DNA of 64,000 nt from Stropharia rugosoannulata (taxonomy: Eukaryota > Basidiomycota > Agaricomycetes > Agaricales > Strophariaceae), in assembly GCA_028532985.1 (NCBI GenBank), contig JANCIK010000013.1, positions 930,001-994,000 on the forward strand, read 5' to 3'. Within the stretch, counting starts at the first letter, position 1; every line of letters begins with the position of its first letter. A program made the position numbers and the translations under genes. Below, piece after piece: positions 21,676 to 33,416 of the stretch. The notes beneath the pieces are model-generated. The model did not search any database, was not told where the DNA came from, and worked only from the letters and a program-made list of their open reading frames with translations.

Positions 21676-22104
21676 GCAATATTCCCTGTCTCTTTCAGTT
21701 ATTTTGTTATAAAATATGTATACAGGAAGGATTTTTGTACCGGAAGGCAGATAGAAACCAAGTTTGCATACTGCAGTGTAGCGGAAATTTATTTCGATCA
21801 TTATTGTCTTTTCCTGATAATCGTTCACTTCCGCGGCAAGTGCCTGAATGCTATTACATATACGGACGCATCGCGGGCTAGTAGTACATGCATACCTTTG
21901 TAATTTATATCAAGATTATTGGCTGCGGATGGCTGAGCCAGTGGCGACGATGACGCTGCACGAGGGAACAGCGTGTAAATAAGCCACAACAACGGCAGTG
22001 ATCAGCAGTCCCGAGGGCTGTGTCTGCCTTCTTTCTTTAAGACATTCACCTCCATCCTTCTCTTATCGCACTGTGTGCGTTTTTACCTCTAATACCTGTA
22101 TAAT
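21676..22104. promoter_or_regulatory. Shared divergent promoter region
   Basis: About 430 bp between two head-to-head membrane-protein genes. The only clear signal is the arrangement itself; CT-rich DNA with TTCTCTTATC lies at 22015-22085, before the plus-strand start, as is common in fungal promoters. Confidence 0.45.
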
Positions 22105-23638
22105 ATGGATACAAGACTTCCGCCACCGCAAGGTATGTCGGGTTCTGTAGGATTTTTCAACGCTGACAGTCCATATTCATTGTTCCTGCAGGCAAGCTTA
22201 CTACATAACACACATTGGAACACCCTTTCTGACCTTCCTCAGGTGCCCCACCAACATATGCATTCGTGACCAGAGTATACACCAAGAATCTGCGTCCTGT
22301 CGTCATGGTCTGTGAGTGGAGTAGCATTAGGATATACATGCATCAAGTTTGCCAACCGTTGTCATAGGCGCATTTCTTGGAGGACTATGGACGCTATTCT
22401 CGTAAGTAGGATTATATTTAATGACATAAGCTGTTCAATAACCTTGATTAGTGGAGTATGTGCCCTCTAGATCTTTGTCATTACTTGGACTATTCTCATC
22501 CCGTTTAGATTGGGTTCTTCCGAAATGCCTCCCTATGGGGCGATAGTATGTATTCAAAGCGTCTACAAGCGTTTGTTATGCAAATTCAACTCGACCTACA
22601 GATAACGAGAGCAAACTACAACTATATTCCATAATCCTTGGAGCTTTGTTTATGGGTGTCTTTGCGATAGAGGTGCGTATGTTGTCTACGGGTGGCTTCA
22701 CGATCTCATTCGCTTTACAGCTTTTTGGCATGTTTGCTGCATTTACGGTGGGTTCATTAGTTTTGTTGAAATAGCTTGTGCTGAATCTTCTTTAGCAAAA
22801 AGTACCTTTCGTTAGGATATTCGCATATCTGTCGGGGCTCGTAGTTCTTATCATCGCCGCCACCGGTCTTATTCAAATCATAGCCCATTTCTCGTTCAAA
22901 GTGAGCCTCGCCAACGTTCACTATGACGCCCCCGTGTAACATTATCTGTAGAATGATATCATCAGAGTATGCACGAACGCAACCGAGGGGTCAACTCTTG
23001 TATTCGTATGTTCGATCCCCATATTCACAGTACATGTTAACTTACTCTGTGCATTAGCCCGGATTTTTTGGACCATCTCACACCGAAAACATTTCTGCAG
23101 CAGATGCAGCCTCTTGTAAGTCTCGGAGATAACCGCCACTCATTCCCGGTCCCTTCCCTCACACACGCGCTAATATACTTGTTCTCAAGGGTGCCAAAGC
23201 CAATTTAGTCGCGGTTCCTGGTCAGAGATCGTCTCGTTCCTCTTCACCACCTTACTCGCAGGTCTCTTCGCCGCAATCGCGTTTAGTTTCTTGAGACAGG
23301 TCCTCGACCCGACGTCCCCCGCCAACTTCATTCGCACCCCACGCACCGCGGGCTTCCCGACGCGCTACAACCCACCGTACGGGCCTCCCCCGACAGGTGC
23401 CGGTGGCTATCCGGCGTACCAGCCGCCCGCGGGCCCGCCTCCCGGGCAGGACGCATTCGTCGCTCCCCCGTACGACGCCGACGGCAAGCCGCCGGGGTAC
23501 GTCCGCGGTGACGACGTCAAGGACGACTTTGGGGACGGCACAAAGAAGGGGTATGGATGGGGAGACAGCGAGGATGTCGAGGGCGGACCGAGCGAGCGCG
23601 ATGTGACGAGCCGGGCGGGGAGGAATCCGTTCATCTAA
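22105..23638 (+). CDS. Tetraspan membrane protein with Pro-rich, PPxY-containing tail
   Basis: A gene with about nine short exons from ATG 22105 (MDTRLPPPQG). Exons read: GAPPTYAFVTRVYTKN; AFLGGLWTLF; IFVITWTILIPFRLG; NESKLQLYSIILGALFMGVFAIE; LFGMFAAFT; QKVPFVRIFAYLSGLVVLIIAA; NDIIRVCTNATEG; PGFFGPSHTENISAADAASC; then a long last exon to TAA 23638. Four hydrophobic segments are evident, with a Cys-bearing loop between the third and fourth. The tail of about 110 residues is Pro/Gly/Tyr-rich (PPYGPPP, PPAGPPP) and includes KPPGYV, a PPxY motif. It resembles fungal tetraspan/MARVEL-like proteins; exact family unknown. It faces the gene at 19764-21675 across 430 bp. Confidence 0.75.
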
Positions 23639-23710
23639 GGAGGGGAGTTTCACAGCCACTTGCCTCTTGGAAGCTGAAGTTGCAAGTTGCAGTGAAGTAG
23701 AGTATTGATG

Positions 23711-23734
23711 GACTGACTGACTGACTGACTGACT
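23711..23734. repeat. (GACT)n microsatellite
   Basis: Six consecutive GACT units in the 3' flank of the tetraspan gene. Confidence 0.95.
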
Positions 23735-26470
23735 ACGGACTGCGTTGCGATGTGTGCTTGTGTGTGATGTATGATTACCATGGCTTACTTACCCCTTGTA
23801 CCGGATTACAATGTATCATATCTTTTTGACTATATGTTACCGCTGGCTCGCCCACTGCGACCCGCAGTCCATTCATCATTTTTTTTTCGTGCAGCGTGAC
23901 CTTCGAGCTTGGATTATCCTGCTTCTTCCTCGAGCTGATGGCGGACGGGTGAGTCTTTGCTGTGTTCTATGTCTCTTGTTTTACCAACGTGACCTGCTTT
24001 ATTAGCATAATGCGCGATTTCTTTTTGATGAGGTTCCCCTTTCCGCCGCACTAGCTGGACAGTGCGCTTATAGTCTTCTGGGATAGTCCGACCGACCGAC
24101 AGAGACTGGTTACTGTGTAATTGAAACAGCGTATCATCCACCTTAGGGGTGTTTATGTCAAGGTAAATAGATTGCTCACCTGCGCAGCATAGTCCTAGTA
24201 CTAAAATAAAAGCTACTGCACTTAGGATCCACATCAGGCTTACTATTTTGTCCAGAACCGCGTGTTGACTCAAACGTGAGAATCAAGCTTTGAACTCGCA
24301 GATCAGCTCGCTGAAAATAAATAAGCATATAAATTCTAATCATGAAAGTGATTCATTCCGAGGCCATGACCAGTCCGGCGCTTGTTGTCGCCTGTTAGCG
24401 CTCAGGTCTACGTAAGGGTAACACTGCTCATGACCAGCGGCTCCTACTATTCTGCTTACCAGTGCCAGCAGTGCGCGCTGCTCGAAAATATCAAAATAAT
24501 ATAGGTTATATCCTCAGGATCTCTATGGAACAGAACATATCAAGGGTGATACTTCTTAGCTCTATTAAAGGGCCGGTACTAGCCTTCATCAGGAAAAAGT
24601 TGTTGTAATATTCATTTACAATGGCAGTTCTCGGTCACAAGTAGTGTCTCTCTTCCAGCTTGACTCCAAAATCTATATCCATTGTTCATATCCACTACAT
24701 GGGCGCTCTTACTTGCTCTCCCAGATAGCTTTTATTACGTCTGACCACCTCACTACCTGCGCAGCCTAGTCAATCTTGATGTCAGAACTTATAAATCGAA
24801 GACACCGTGTGCTGGACCTCACATACCTTTTGGACTTGTTTTGGTTTCTTTATCTCATTGTGCCTTGGAGTATTCAAGCTGGAGCATCACAAAGAAGTAG
24901 TAATAATTATATACATAGAAGTTCGACGGATATTAACCCATATTCTCTTCCTCCTGAGGCTTATCTCCATAAGTTTGATTCAAGTCAAGCAGCTAGAGAT
25001 GATTGGTAAAACATTAACTCTGGGATGAAACTCCTTCTTTGAGTTGCAACAGTCAATCTGTACATAGATTTCTAAAACGTGATTCTTTCAGATTAGTAAC
25101 AGCACATGCAATCGTTTCTATTTTTGAGAAAATTTTGAGAAAAGTGGTCAGCAAATTCTTGCAGATGTATTTAACCAGTAGAATACGGCCGTTGAGAGGC
25201 TCCCCATGTCTCCTGTCCGGGACGAAGAGTACAAACAGGTAACAGGAGTGGTTCGATGGATATTAAGGTCAAAACCAGTCTTCTTGAAGTTTTATTGGCT
25301 TTAATAAGATATCTGAAGTGAGGGGTAGATATGCACTGACGTCAGGCATGCACGAAACGGGAGCAACGGGCACGGATGCGTATGCAAGAAAGCTGGAATA
25401 TATGGAGTTGGGCCGGTATGATCGTGTCAATGGAGTACAGCCCCGTGGAGCCAAAATCCATGTGCAGAAGTTGTTATTTGTTCTCCTACTTCGACGCACA
25501 AAACAATTGGGGAAGACCAACTTGCGTGAGCTGCGTACAGCCTTCTACGACAAAATAACTAACCCCGTGCCGCCTTCTGCGATCTAAGTCCTTAACGCAG
25601 GTCGCCATTTGCATCATAATTAACCCAAGTCAGAAGTAATCTGATAAATGAATCATGAACCTGCTGAGAGAAGCGTCGTGCATAACGGAGGAGCAGTTAG
25701 GAGTCTGTAAGAGCATTTATCAACCACGTAACCCCTCTAAAGCATCAGAGGAGTAGCGGAGGCCCAATATTGAAATTTTCACTGTGCTATATTTCATGTC
25801 ACTCCCGAACACTCGTATAAGGGTGATCTTTATGACGCTGAGAAGATTCGATCCAGAGTTGTGGTCTGTGACGCGGTTGCGATGTCGTTGGACGGGTGAC
25901 AACAAGGAGAGGTTACGAAACCGATAGCAGAAGTCAAAGTAAAATGTCCAGAGGAATCCGGCAAGTAGTCAAACATGTTCATCTGTCGAGTCGTTTCCAA
26001 TGGCTGTTGGGGCCCGGGGTGTATAGTTGAAGTAGTAGGAGTGCACCTGATTGGAAAGGATTGACGCGATTAGTCACATGATATGCCGCGACCGGAGTTG
26101 TCCGGTGCTACTATACAGTTTAGCAGCCACACGATCGTCTCGAATTAGCGGCTGGTCATCGCCATCGACATCCTCAAGACAAGGTGCGAATTTATGCTGG
26201 TCCAGAATATGAAAGCGCGCTAACAATGAGCTGTAGACACCTTCTTTCGCCGGTCAATGTGAGTAAATTCGCGCAATTTTGAAGAAAAACGATGCACTGG
26301 GCGATTTTGTGGCATATTTGAAACGCGTACTGTCGAAATGGGTCAGAATTGGAAGTTGGAATTTGGGACGTTTGAATGAGCATGGGGAGACTATAGCTGA
26401 ATCGCTTGGGGCTGAAATGATGAGTCAAATACTTTGATACTGATTAATAAACCTCTGTTTAGCTTCAGCC
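23735..26470. other. Gene-poor AT-rich stretch
   Basis: About 2.7 kb with no confident gene. A minus-strand frame at 23914-24273 (119 codons) has one hydrophobic helix (MWILSAVAFILVLGLCCAG) and could be a small membrane protein, but nothing supports it beyond length. A plus frame at 25318-25587 (89 codons, LLFVLLLRRTKQLGKTNLRE) is also unrecognised. Promoter elements for the ribosomal gene should lie in the last few hundred bases. Confidence 0.4.
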
Positions 26471-26921
26471 ATGGCCCAACGTGTCACTCTCCGCAAGCGC
26501 CAGCCGTATAACACCACCTCCAACCGCAGACGCGTTGTGAAGACCCCTGGAGGAAAGCTTGTCTACCACCACCTCAAAAAGCTTGGAACCGCCCCCAAGT
26601 GCGGTGACTGCGGCTCCGCCCTCGCTGGTGTACGTTCGGAAACTTGTGAAGGAGGACTTTGTTCTTACAACGTTGGTTTAGGTCCCTGCCCTCCGCCCCC
26701 GCCAGTACGCCACCATCTCCAAGCGCCAGAAGACTGTTCAGCGTGCGTACGGTGGTTCAAGATGCGGTGACTGCGTCAGGTCTCGGTGCGTGATTTATCC
26801 GTCATCGCAATCGTTAAAATATTTATGAGTTTGCACATCCAGTATCCTCCGGGCTTTCCTTGTTGAGGAGGCCAAGATTGTGAAGAAGGTTATCAAGTCG
26901 CAGACTGCCTCCCGCAAGTAG
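26471..26921 (+). CDS. RPL34: 60S ribosomal protein eL34
   Basis: A structural protein of the large ribosomal subunit. Three exons: 26471-26629, 26682-26785 and 26843-26921. The product starts MAQRVTLRKRQPYNTTSNRR, has the two Cys pairs of the family (CGDC at the end of exon 1 and CGDC at the end of exon 2), continues RSRILRAFLVEEAKIVKKV, and ends TASRK. Length of about 113 residues is normal for the family. Introns are 52 and 57 nt with GTACGT/GTGCGT donors. The start ATG lies right after CAGCC, so an additional upstream exon in the leader is possible. Constitutive high expression is expected. Confidence 0.97.
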
Positions 26922-27409
26922 ATCTCGTCTTCAATTTTATGCTTTTATCCCATGCACGCATGTATTTCATGATGATCACAAAACATCTGGCCGAGGAGGT
27001 CTTATGCCGTCCGCGAGAGCTCAGCGTGATCGTTCTATCCCTCGCCGTCGGACCCCATGTGCTGATCACATTATATCCAAATTTACTCAACAGCGATATT
27101 CCACCTATACTGTGTACTTGATAAGGTTTTTTAAAGACGTTCATTTTCCGTCATGGCACACTGCACGCTGTCGTTGAAATGAAAGTTTACCTTCCGCTGA
27201 CCGTTAGTTAGATGTTTGGATATATATTACAGTTGAGTTGACCAAGGACGTCCAGCCTGGCGGCTGTCCTTTTGCCCACCTCGACCTTCACGACTCTCGA
27301 TCAATGCAAATTGTATTTAAGCGTTTCGTGAGAAATAGTAGTCACGCTACTTGCTAATGTGAAATGCCAAAAACCGAACACCCATCCGTCACCATACAAC
27401 TCTTTCATC
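26922..27409. other. Intergenic between eL34 and GPI11
   Basis: No gene seen. Ordinary AT-moderate spacer expected to hold the eL34 3' UTR and the GPI11 promoter. Confidence 0.5.
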
Positions 27410-28562
27410 ATGGTGACTCAGAAGAGAAGTAAGCTGAAAGGGCGAGACTCGCCCAAAGATGCTACAGCTACAACTGTTCCGCAGCCGCCTTCTGCCATAC
27501 CCCAGACACCCATGTTCGGCACTCTGCTATCACTGACTGGTTATTTTTCCATACTGGGCGTCCACACGACGCTCTGGATGTTTGTCACCTTCTATCTTCC
27601 CCGGACAACTCTTGTGACAAACTCTGCGAACGCGCTATGGGACGAGAGTCAGACATCTTCACGAGATCGCCCACAGCACGAGTTTCTTGTTCCGTTGACT
27701 GCCCGACCTGCCGCCACATTGCTCTACATCTGCGCTGGCGGGCTAATACTACAAATCTGGTGGGCTGGATGGATGCGCGACTGGTGGCTCCAGCTCGGTA
27801 TCCAGGGAACGGAGGAAGAGCGAAGAACAGAAAAGGCATTGCATGACCGGCATAAGATAACAGTGCGTAGTTCGCACTTCAAGTACGAGGCCTGGTATGG
27901 ACTCATTAGATCTGGCATAGACATTTTGGAATGCATGCATAGCCACGTTCGGCGCATCCATGGTGATTCACGCTATTCTAGTACTCTTCGGGGCTCCTTT
28001 CACAAGGTTCTCAGCTCGATTTATTGTCTGGTCGTGACTAACCCGCGGACTTTGTGCCTACAGTCTCACAGGGAAAACATATCTTCTTGCACTTTTGATA
28101 TCCGTGCTGACAGTTTACTCACCGGCGTACACTATCGGCGTGCCTTGGGGAGGTTCCAATTCTACCCATATCATCAGAAAGTGGACATGGATTAGACTAT
28201 TTGCTGAGCTTTCGTACGTGCTTTATTGCTTCCTGTGTCATGGGATGTTCATGATACACACAGCTCCCGGAACGGCGTTGAGCGCGCTCTCGTGTTTCCT
28301 ACGATAGGAACGGTTGTGGGTTGCTGGCTTGGTATAATTCCTATTGCTCTCGATTGGGATCGACCGTGGCAGGTGCGTGGCAATTTCACCACTATTAAGC
28401 GTCTTTTCGCAAATAACATCTATCCAGGCTTGGCCTTTAACCCCTGCATTTGGCGCAATTGCGGGATACATCCTTTTCTCATTTGCTGCCCTGAGTGTCA
28501 ATGTCGTCGTACATATGGCACAGGAATATTCCCGCGCGCAACAGCTTGCAAAATCTAAATAA
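27410..28562 (+). CDS. GPI11: GPI-anchor biosynthesis protein PIG-F/Gpi11
   Basis: A multi-spanning ER protein that helps attach ethanolamine phosphate to GPI precursors, as partner of the PIG-O/Gpi13 and GPI7-type transferases. Start ATG 27410 (MVTQKRSKLKG). Five exons can be joined by splice signals: the first ends at HDRHKIT; the second reads FWNACIATFGASMVIHAIL, ending FGAPFT; the third LTGKTYLLALLISVLTVYSP; the fourth has the family signature GCWLGIIPIALDWDRPWQ; the last AWPLTPAFGAIAGYILFSFA and ends AQQLAKSK at TAA 28562. Six or so hydrophobic segments fit the family. It converges on the phosphatase gene with an 88-bp gap. Confidence 0.93.
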
Positions 28563-28650
28563 ACCATATGTTGAAAAATCTACTGCATTTAAATTTCTAG
28601 GTCCTGGCATAATCTCCGCTTTCCCTCCACTGTCAAGTTGTCTATAGTGC

Positions 28651-29818
28651 TCATGCTACAGCTCGGAAATCACCTAGTCCTTGGGTAAAGAAGTCCGGCA
28701 CGATTGAGGATGCATTAGGGCCCGTAATTTCCTCCTCGGTTGTAATTCCTGACCGATCGATGTAAGTGGGCGATGGTACTACTGTTAGTGCGAAGGACGA
28801 ACCAGTGAGGACAAGCAAGGTTGCCAATCCACCATTCTTTCCGAACAGTATGTCTGTATTCAATCTATCACCGACCATAATCGTTCTCTGGGGATCAAAG
28901 TGCACTCTAATAGGCTGGTTTAGTCTCTTTGCGTTTGGACAGGGATGAAACGAACTTCGCTTTAACACAGTCTAACATGGTGCTTGCTGGCTTTCCGGTG
29001 CATACAGGGGATTTGCCGAGTGCATATCGAAGTGGGGCACTAATGGCACCTGCACCTGGCAACAAACCGGCTGCGGTTGGGTAGGTGCTATCTTCATTGG
29101 TGGCGATGAAGTGACAGCCTGGGTCCTTGATCAGGTATTGGAAGGCTTTGGACAATTTGGTATAATTAATCTGCGTGTCGAGCCCACAGACCACTGCGGC
29201 GACGTCCGGGTCTGGAGTGAATTGAGCTAAATCGAAAGGCTGTACAGTGTTATCCGCGGGGTCCTGGAGAGATTAGAGTGAGCAAGAAAGGTCCCCGTCT
29301 TCAGGCAGAATTTTTCCGTACCGTCCCACCGATAAACTGAATGCCCTCCCCGCGCAGTTCTTCTTCTAAGCCTCCTTGACCAATGACATAAACCTTCTTT
29401 GTTTTGGGTATTTGCAAGACAGTTGATATGTACACGGCAGCAGCATAAGCCGACCCGTAGATCTCATCCTGCAATGCTCCTTATTTGTTCTTTGCTCATA
29501 GTATCATGTCATCTCCCACGCTCACCACATGTGCTTCTATCCCTAGCTGATCAAATTTGGTCTTATAGCTTTTTCTTGACTTGGTGGCATTGTTTGTAAC
29601 AAATACGACTTTCTTATCTTTGCAAAAATCAATGAGTCGTGTAGAACTGAAATTGACATTCGCGACGTACTTCGCCGCCTCAGTATATCCAACACCTCAA
29701 TGACACCATCAATTATGTGGTCTCCTCTCCACAGAACGCCGTCGCAGTCAAATAGCCATGTATCGTACTTGTCTAAGAGGTTTTCGTAGTCTTTGGGAGA
29801 GGAAAGCCGGGTGCTCAT
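28651..29818 (-). CDS. PHO13: PHO13-like HAD phosphatase (phosphoglycolate/p-nitrophenyl phosphatase)
   Basis: A cytosolic HAD-superfamily phosphatase; relatives clear side products such as 2-phosphoglycolate. Start ATG 29818 (MSTRLSSPKDYENLLDKYD). HAD motif I is LFDCDGVLWRG (nucleophile Asp and acid Asp present). Motif II is VFVTNN. The cap region includes VCGLDTQINYTKL and FIATNEDSTYPTAAGLLPGAG. The motif III lysine lies in GKPASTMLD and motif IV is MVGDRLNTDILFG. The end is FRAVA at 28651. Introns are about 50 nt; one between VKAK and VHFDPQRT was checked base by base (GTTCGTTTC..CTATTAG, 51 nt). About 305 residues, normal for the family. Exact substrate cannot be read from sequence. Confidence 0.93.
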
Positions 29819-31073
29819 CAGAGTGGGATGGTAAGTGTCGGAGTTCAGAGTTCCCCGCCCATCTTATCGCGCGCCGAGATCGCTAGCGATCATTGCCTCC
29901 ATGCGGCTCCGGTGCTGTGCCTACGCATTACATAAGTAGAGTTCCTATATTTAGTCAACTGCCAATTGACTGCCAACCGTCTGAAGCTTTGGTGTTTTCA
30001 TGATATTCGACGCCTAATAGTTATAGTTCTCTCATACAGCTTGTTTATATAGAATATGAAGATGTGGTATAAAATACTCCACCGAGGTAGTAACTGTTAG
30101 TAACTCTATCTAATTTAATTTTCCTTCATACAAACTCATATCTTGCACCTTGCCTCGCAATTGCCTCACCTTCAATAAACCAACTTTCAAGCTCCAACCC
30201 ACTTTAATATTGAAATCTTTAGCTACAGATAAAGTAACGTAACTACTGGCAAGGACTGAACACTTGCTTGAGAAGTACATCCGCTCAAACTCCTGGCTGT
30301 AGAGTGAATATGTATATGCCATGGTCAGGACTCCCTAGTACGGGCTGCACGGGTTTACCGAACTCCAGTGGCTCATGACATTCGAAGTCCTATACCTCCT
30401 TAATTCCGGTATACGATATAGAGGCTGTCAATCATAGTGACATTCTGCCTATAGCCGGCTAAACGGTGAGCAGAGTCCTAATAGAATAGTGAATGGTCGA
30501 AATACATCAACCATCCAATTCAGAAATCAAGCTAACGAGGAACGGATGGGAGTCTTCACTCGGGAGCTTTAGTGTTTAAGTATCTGTTAGGCAGCTTCAT
30601 GATTTGAATCATCTAATTCACTTCATCAGATATGGAGTACATATGATTCAATTCAATATATATGTGATGATACTTATGTTGTTACAGTTAGCCTTAGGAA
30701 TTGATAGAGCGGCCTCTACTTAATCTATGTATACATATCAGACAGCTGAGTGCGGAGGTGTTAAACTTTTTTCAGCTTACTCCACTTGAAGTAGCAGCCC
30801 TTCTGTAATATGATGCACGAGGCTTGATAAACAGCGTCCGAGTCCGTTAAAAATATATGGCGGCCTAGAAGTATGAATGTATCTCCAACGTAGACATTAA
30901 TATATACATCTACTGCTCATGTCCGAAGGAAAGAGTACATGGGAATATGATACAAAATCGGTCTACACGGATATATTTTCTTTGTTCCCAAAAATACAAA
31001 GGAATGGACAACTACTCATCGTTTCAAGCGCGGAGGCGTGTTCGGCAGTGAAGAAAGCGCTGCCAGCCCTGTG
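29819..31073. other. AT-rich intergenic, no gene seen
   Basis: 1.25 kb of AT-rich DNA with many stops in all frames; short frames (such as 30110-30322 minus) look random. Confidence 0.6.
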
Positions 31074-32705
31074 CTAGAAAACCTCGTCCATGACATCGTT
31101 TAGCTCCTGTAAACTGTACGTGTGGGTGTCCTCGTCGACATCGGCCGAATATACTTCCGGTAAGTCACTCCAGCGCCAGCATACTGAACGGCTATTTTTG
31201 GTCGCTAGTATAAAAAGATCATACGGCATTTGTAAGGCGACACGGAGCTGTATTTGTTCTGCGACCGCATGCCTCAAAGGAACCATGGCGAGGCGCGCTG
31301 TTTCTAAAGAATCATCAAGAAGGCGGTCGATCAGAGCCCGTCTCCCCGAGGGGAACCACTTCACAGATTCCGTATTCCCGGACAGCAGATCAGTAGGAAA
31401 TTTTGTCTGCTCAACGCGGAGAGCCACTGCCGCTCGTAAATCTTCGCAAATTGGGGTAACGGGAGCATGACTCCACCAACCCTTATTAGCTTGCTCTGCC
31501 GAAAGGCAGACGGCATCAAATCCACTGAGCAAACCTAATTCCTCTGCCTACATCGTGTCAACTACACAGTTCTTTGCAAAAATAGAAGCGGACGGGTGCG
31601 AGCTCACATTTCGAAAATGTATTCCATATACCTTGGTCTTAATTTTGTGGTGCTTGACATATGCAATGATCGACTCGATTTCGTTGAAGCCTGGATTTTC
31701 GCATATTTTTTTGTACTTTCTCTTTCTTTCTTTCTCGTAGATGTCGAGCAGCTGACATAGAAAAATAACCTAAATTTGGATATGTGCGTTTGTAAGGAAA
31801 TAAGCCACTCACGGGACCCACTGAGATCGATATCGCGGAAACGCCGGCTTCGACGCATGCTTGTGCATGCAACAAGCTAGTGACAAAGTGCAGACTCGTC
31901 AACGCACCTTCCTGAGTAAGCCGCTGTGCCGCCAAAACGCCTGCCTTTGTGGCTGGAATCTGTCAAAAATATTGTGAGCACGCGCGTGATGACAAGAACT
32001 GAATATATAGAAGGTTCCGATACCCACGCTCAGAATGATAGATTCCCGTGGCACACCCTGTTCTGCGCATGTTCGCTGCATTCGCTGCGCAGTCTCTATG
32101 ATTGACGACATGTCGTCGCCTTTTTCTGCATGGATAAAGATACTGCACGGACCGGGTAGGAGATCGCCGATATGAGACGCCAACTCGAGGAGCTGTGTAA
32201 ATAGGCAAAACGAGGTAGTATAAACAACACGCGTCGTCCGCCGCAGGAAAGCTCGGACCGGGTACTCACGAGCTGTTCAAAGACTCTCTGCACCAGAGCA
32301 GGGCGGGTCTCCTCTGCCGTCTCAGCCCTACGCGGACTAATTGTAAGGTGCCCCTTTAAACTTATCTGGCAAAGTAACTTACTCCGTCCTCCCCATCATA
32401 GCTTTTCGAATGGCTTCCCAGATGTCATAGTCAAGTTTGCCTGATAAGAATGCCTCACAAACCCTAGCTGGCGTCAAGACCGAGCCAGAGAAGACCTGTC
32501 GTGACGGGGCTAAAATTAAACGAGATTATTAGACATGCGATCTGTTGTATTTAACCTCTGTCGGTGAGGTTTGTAATAAGAGCTTACTTTCGTAACCTAT
32601 TACTGGGTAATCCGCGATCAAGGCTGTGCGACGTCTCTGTGACCGTTGTGCGAGGGAGGTCCTGTCAGTGTCAGGACATGACTGGACTAGAACTTCACTT
32701 GGCAT
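31074..32705 (-). CDS. Transaldolase-fold protein lacking the Schiff-base lysine
   Basis: Start ATG 32705 (MPSEVLVQSCPDTDR), end at 31074 (ELNDVMDEVF), about seven exons. The middle follows the transaldolase barrel: LPGPCSIFIHAEKGDD (strand with the catalytic Glu in true enzymes), ESIILS joined to IPATKAGVLAAQ, ALTSLHFVTSLLHAQACVEAGV, ISISVGPLLDIYEKE, IKTKVYGIHFRN, AEELGLLSGFDAVCLS. In true transaldolases the segment reads I-K-(I/L)-(A/P)-(S/A)-T with the Schiff-base Lys; here Ser stands in that place and the splice site allows no Lys. The Glu and Thr positions also appear changed. It is therefore probably not a working transaldolase; it may bind a ligand or catalyse something else. The C-terminal 140 residues are not typical. 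Confidence 0.75.
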
Positions 32706-33416
32706 AATGAATAGAACCAGTGGAATAGAAAATCTAATGAGTGATATGAAGGCTGTCAGTGGACTTTGGTGGCGGTTATAATGCAACAAAGGCTTTGAGT
32801 GGCATAACAGTAGTGGCCTCTGCGTTACTAGTTGCGTGCTTCATACTAGAGACCTACGCCTCAAAGGCCACAAAACTATAAATAGCATTTATCTTAATTC
32901 AGCACGAAAGGAAAGCGCAGAAAGGTTAGTTAAATAAAATTCCTTGTATTTTTGCAAAAGAAAACGTGGCTTGGAGCTTCGCATCAGCGCTTTACCCACA
33001 GGAGTCACAGCACGACAAAAGGGGCGATATAATCCTACTACACCCGCTTAGTACCTACTTAGCGTACTACTGCCTAACGACTCTGTTAACCACATGTCTA
33101 AGAAGTATTTCAGTCTGAATACTGAGTATCCTTCTTTCGTCCTTCGTTGCCGTCAATGTAGATCTGAAAGCTGATTCTGATCTGCGCTGTCTCACGATCA
33201 AATAAAGTTGCCATGTTTCTCGTAAATGAAGTTACGAGAGGTTGCAATTGATGGATGGAAAGCAAATTTATAGGTGAAAGCAAGACGAAAGCATGTAGAT
33301 ACAGGAGTCACTGAATATTCTACTAATTGGCAAGTTGTGATGGGAGTATACAGGTTTATATTATAGACGGAACCAAAATTGATGGATGGGGGAAAATGGA
33401 AGCACTGACAAATATT
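32706..33416. other. Intergenic, no gene seen
   Basis: Spacer between the divergent start of the transaldolase-like gene and the 3' end of the bZIP gene. No repeat or RNA recognised. Confidence 0.5.

Noticed and set aside
31725..31745. CTTTCTTTCTTTCT run as a microsatellite
   Set aside because: It is coding sequence of the transaldolase-like gene on the minus strand (Glu/Lys/Arg codons).
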